DNA of 6,451 nucleotides from positions 1 to 6,451 of the forward strand of contig JAGOUG010000048.1 of NCBI GenBank assembly GCA_018061375.1, given 5' to 3'. The DNA comes from Candidatus Saccharimonadota bacterium (GTDB lineage Bacteria > Patescibacteriota > Saccharimonadia > Saccharimonadales > UBA7683). Under the pieces are notes generated by a model that worked only from the letters and a program-made list of their open reading frames with translations, made no database searches and was not told the origin of the DNA. The position numbers were made by a program, and so were the translations under genes. Positions 3,925 to 6,451 of this stretch are shown here, piece by piece. How positions within the stretch are numbered: the stretch's first letter is position 1; each line of letters starts with the position of its first letter.

Positions 3925-6451
3925 ATGAAGAAAGATTCTAAGCAGGGCTCTGTTCGCCGGCCAAAACACCGTAAGGGCGCCCATTCCGTTTATAGTAATA
4001 TCACTACAAAAAAGCGTACCAACGCTGACTCAAAGTCTCGTAAAAAAGCGGAGTACTTATCTACACTTCCTAAATCACGCATAAAACGGCTCACCTACCG
4101 AATGCACCCTAAGCGCTTTTTTGCCTATTGGTTCTCTAAAGAAGGTATGACGATGGCCTTAAAGCTTGCAGGTATCGGTATTGCTGTATTTATAGTTATG
4201 ATTCTTGGTATTTTCGCGGTATTCCGAAAAGATCTTGCCATTGGTCCAGATGAACTTACGAAACGTGTGCAGAGTAGAACAACTAAGTTCTACGACAGGA
4301 CCAACCAGGTACTGCTCTACGAACTCTATAAGGATCAGCAGTTAACCTTCGTACAACCTGATCAGATTAACAACAATATGAAGTATGCGACCGTTGCAAT
4401 CGAAGACAAAGATTTTTATAAACACGGCGGTTTTGACACCCGGGGCATCATCAGATCAGTAGTAAACAACGCGAGCGGCGGTGGCAAACAAGGTGCCTCT
4501 ACAATTACGCAGCAGCTAGCCAGAAATGTAATTCTTGAAGATAACACTAGATCTGGAATTGCTGGATACACCCGTAAGGTGAAGGAGATCATTCTTTCGA
4601 TTGAACTCGAACGCACCTATTCAAAAGACCAAATTTTGAATTATTACCTCAATTCAATCGGTTATGGTGGTACTGCTTACGGAGTTGAATCTGCTTCAAA
4701 GCGTTATTTTGATAAATCAGCGAAAGATCTCTCCATAGAAGAGGCTGCGTATATTGCTTCAATACCACAGTATCCAAGCCTATACGACAGTAACAGTCCA
4801 AACTTTGACAAGGAAGCCACTTTGGCTCGCCAAGAGACCGTAATAGATTATATGCGTGAGCAGGGCTACATTACACCGCAGCAAGCTAAAGACGCGAAGG
4901 CTGTTGATGTTTTTGCAAAAATTAAACCGCTTACAAACGATCCAACTACAAAGCTCGCTCCACACTTTGTTGACGAGGTTATTACACAACTAGAGGGTAA
5001 ATACGGAGCAGATAACGTTCGTAAGGGTGGCTGGCGCATAACTACAACTATAGATTGGGATATGCAACAACTTGCCGAAAAGTCAGTTGCAGAAAATATG
5101 GCTGGCGTAGAATCCCGTCGCGGTGGACTTGGTGGTAATAATGCGGCACTGGTAGCAGTTGCGCCCGCTACGGGTCAAGTGCTTTCTATGGCCGGTAGCC
5201 GTGGGTATACATACCCAGAATTTGGTAGTTATAATGCAGCAACTTCAGATCTACAGCCAGGTTCAAGCCTTAAGCCATTCGTGTACGGTACATTATTCCA
5301 AGGTAACACCTATGGTGCGGGTTCGGTAATTCCAGATAGTCGCGAAGCATTTTATGGCATATACCCAAATAACTTCGACAAAAAATTCCGTGGCAACATT
5401 AGTATCAGAATGTCGTTAGCAGAATCAAGAAACCTCCCTGCCATGAAGGCGGCAAATATTGCCGGTATGCAAAATGTCATTAACAATACAAAAGTTGCTG
5501 GTGAAACAGATATTAGCTGTGGTCAATCGAACGAATGTTCAGATCCGTTCCTCGCGATTGGTTCCGGAACAGTCAGGTTAGACCAGCATACAACTGCCTA
5601 TGCTGCACTCGCAAACAAGGGCATAGCCAAGCCAGAGACCTATGTTCTTAAGATAGAAAAGCCTGATGGTGAGATTGTTGAAGAATGGAAGGACTCCGCT
5701 GGAACACCCGTATTTAATGATCCAGCCCGTAGTGAAGAGATCTCATACATACTGAGCGAAATATTAAGTGACGACCCCGCTCGCGCCGTAACGTTCGGAC
5801 GAGGACTTAGTTACTTCAACCCAAAGGGCGTTAAGATAGCAGTAAAGACTGGTACAACTGATAACTCTAAAGATGGCTGGATGATGGGCTATTCACCAAA
5901 AATCGCTGTAGGCGTATGGGCTGGCCGTAGCGACGGACAAGCAATGGGTGGCTATACCGATAGCCGAACCGGACCTATCTTTGGTGCATTCATGAAGGAT
6001 GTTCACGCTAGCATACTCTCTAAGCCGCAGTACGGCTACAAAAGTAATGAATGGTACACAAAGCCAGGTGGTATACAGAAGCTGTCAGTCAGCGGCCGTT
6101 CTGACATCTTCCCTTCTTGGTATAAAAAACCGAAAGAAGAACTAAAAGACTATGTTATGGACAGAGTGTCTAAAAAACTTGCTACAGCGTGTACGCCAGA
6201 GGCTGCCAAGGAGACTATCAAAATAGTCGTTGTAAGTGACCCTACAAAACCAGGCAGTCAAACGCCAGGAGCTGCACCAGACGGGTATGATATCAGCAAG
6301 GAAGATGACGTCCATATCTGTGGTGATCCGCTACCTACTGCAAGCATTGATACTGTACCAGTTTCAGGCAAAACATATACACTTAAATCCTACGTAACTA
6401 CAGGTAAATATACGCTACAGACTGTTGAGTTCATAGTTAACGGACAAGTTG
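3925..6451 (+). CDS. Class A penicillin-binding protein (glycosyltransferase 51 plus transpeptidase), cut by right window edge
   Basis: A bifunctional peptidoglycan synthase: the GT51 domain polymerises lipid II into glycan strands and the transpeptidase domain cross-links peptides, outside the membrane. The window holds 842 codons; the frame is open to the right edge. Residues 1-80 are a strongly basic cytoplasmic tail. Residues 81-100 form one transmembrane helix. The GT51 domain has the catalytic EDKDFYKHGG motif (E160), GASTITQQL (190-198) and RKVKE (217-221). The transpeptidase has SSLK (447-450, catalytic S447), SRN (501-503) and KTG (641-643), so both active sites look intact. Beyond residue 730 comes a Pro/Gly-containing linker and a beta-rich segment that may be an Ig-like or fibronectin-like module, incomplete here. 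All four cysteines seen (532, 538, 756, 799) are extracellular and could pair as disulfides. It is divergent from tyrS. Which PBP1 paralogue it is cannot be decided. Confidence 0.96.
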   Translation, partial: MKKDSKQGSVRRPKHRKGAHSVYSNITTKKRTNADSKSRKKAEYLSTLPKSRIKRLTYRMHPKRFFAYWFSKEGMTMALKLAGIGIAVFIVMILGIFAVFRKDLAIGPDELTKRVQSRTTKFYDRTNQVLLYELYKDQQLTFVQPDQINNNMKYATVAIEDKDFYKHGGFDTRGIIRSVVNNASGGGKQGASTITQQLARNVILEDNTRSGIAGYTRKVKEIILSIELERTYSKDQILNYYLNSIGYGGTAYGVESASKRYFDKSAKDLSIEEAAYIASIPQYPSLYDSNSPNFDKEATLARQETVIDYMREQGYITPQQAKDAKAVDVFAKIKPLTNDPTTKLAPHFVDEVITQLEGKYGADNVRKGGWRITTTIDWDMQQLAEKSVAENMAGVESRRGGLGGNNAALVAVAPATGQVLSMAGSRGYTYPEFGSYNAATSDLQPGSSLKPFVYGTLFQGNTYGAGSVIPDSREAFYGIYPNNFDKKFRGNISIRMSLAESRNLPAMKAANIAGMQNVINNTKVAGETDISCGQSNECSDPFLAIGSGTVRLDQHTTAYAALANKGIAKPETYVLKIEKPDGEIVEEWKDSAGTPVFNDPARSEEISYILSEILSDDPARAVTFGRGLSYFNPKGVKIAVKTGTTDNSKDGWMMGYSPKIAVGVWAGRSDGQAMGGYTDSRTGPIFGAFMKDVHASILSKPQYGYKSNEWYTKPGGIQKLSVSGRSDIFPSWYKKPKEELKDYVMDRVSKKLATACTPEAAKETIKIVVVSDPTKPGSQTPGAAPDGYDISKEDDVHICGDPLPTASIDTVPVSGKTYTLKSYVTTGKYTLQTVEFIVNGQV

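Noticed and set aside
1..6451. Recoded UGA (as in Gracilibacteria or Absconditabacteria), CRISPR array, tRNA/rRNA genes, insertion sequence
   Set aside because: Conserved frames use no internal TGA and the GC-rich gene ends at TGA; no regularly spaced repeats, RNA gene cores or transposase were seen on either strand.

Overview
The window looks like a chromosomal stretch of a small-genome bacterium of the Candidate Phyla Radiation, most likely Saccharibacteria (TM7) or a close relative. This is inferred from compact gene spacing, moderately AT-rich coding DNA, the standard genetic code (TGA is not read through in the frames examined) and divergent core genes. I could not run a search, so the taxon is a judgement.

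Layout from left to right. (1) The 5' part of recG on the minus strand, running off the left edge (1-912). (2) A divergent intergenic region leading to a strikingly GC-rich plus-strand gene (1023-1475) of unknown role, weakly resembling the GlcG/HbpS (DUF336) fold. It has its own promoter, Shine-Dalgarno site, structured 5' and 3' untranslated regions and a strong intrinsic terminator, so it behaves as a self-contained cassette. (3) A small pterin-4a-carbinolamine dehydratase (1653-1946). (4) An unrecognised exported, membrane-anchored protein (1988-2506). (5) Convergent with it, tyrosyl-tRNA synthetase tyrS (2514-3743, minus), preceded by a roughly 100-nt leader. (6) Divergent from tyrS, a class A penicillin-binding protein (3925 to the right edge, incomplete).

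The genes are not one pathway. They are housekeeping functions (DNA repair, translation, cell-wall synthesis) with small accessory genes between them, and most seem to have their own promoter. Two regulatory patterns stand out. First, five ORFs (recG, the dehydratase, the exported protein, the penicillin-binding protein and a short ORF before tyrS) have a -10-like hexamer ending only 6-8 nt before the start codon, the geometry expected of leaderless mRNAs. Second, the tyrS leader begins with a 15-codon ORF holding three closely spaced Tyr codons, overlapped by mutually exclusive hairpins. It looks like a tyrosine-responsive attenuator that is not a T-box. No gene-free stretch exceeds 300 bases; the longest, 1476-1652, holds an apparent three-way-junction RNA structure, a terminator, an inverted repeat and a promoter.
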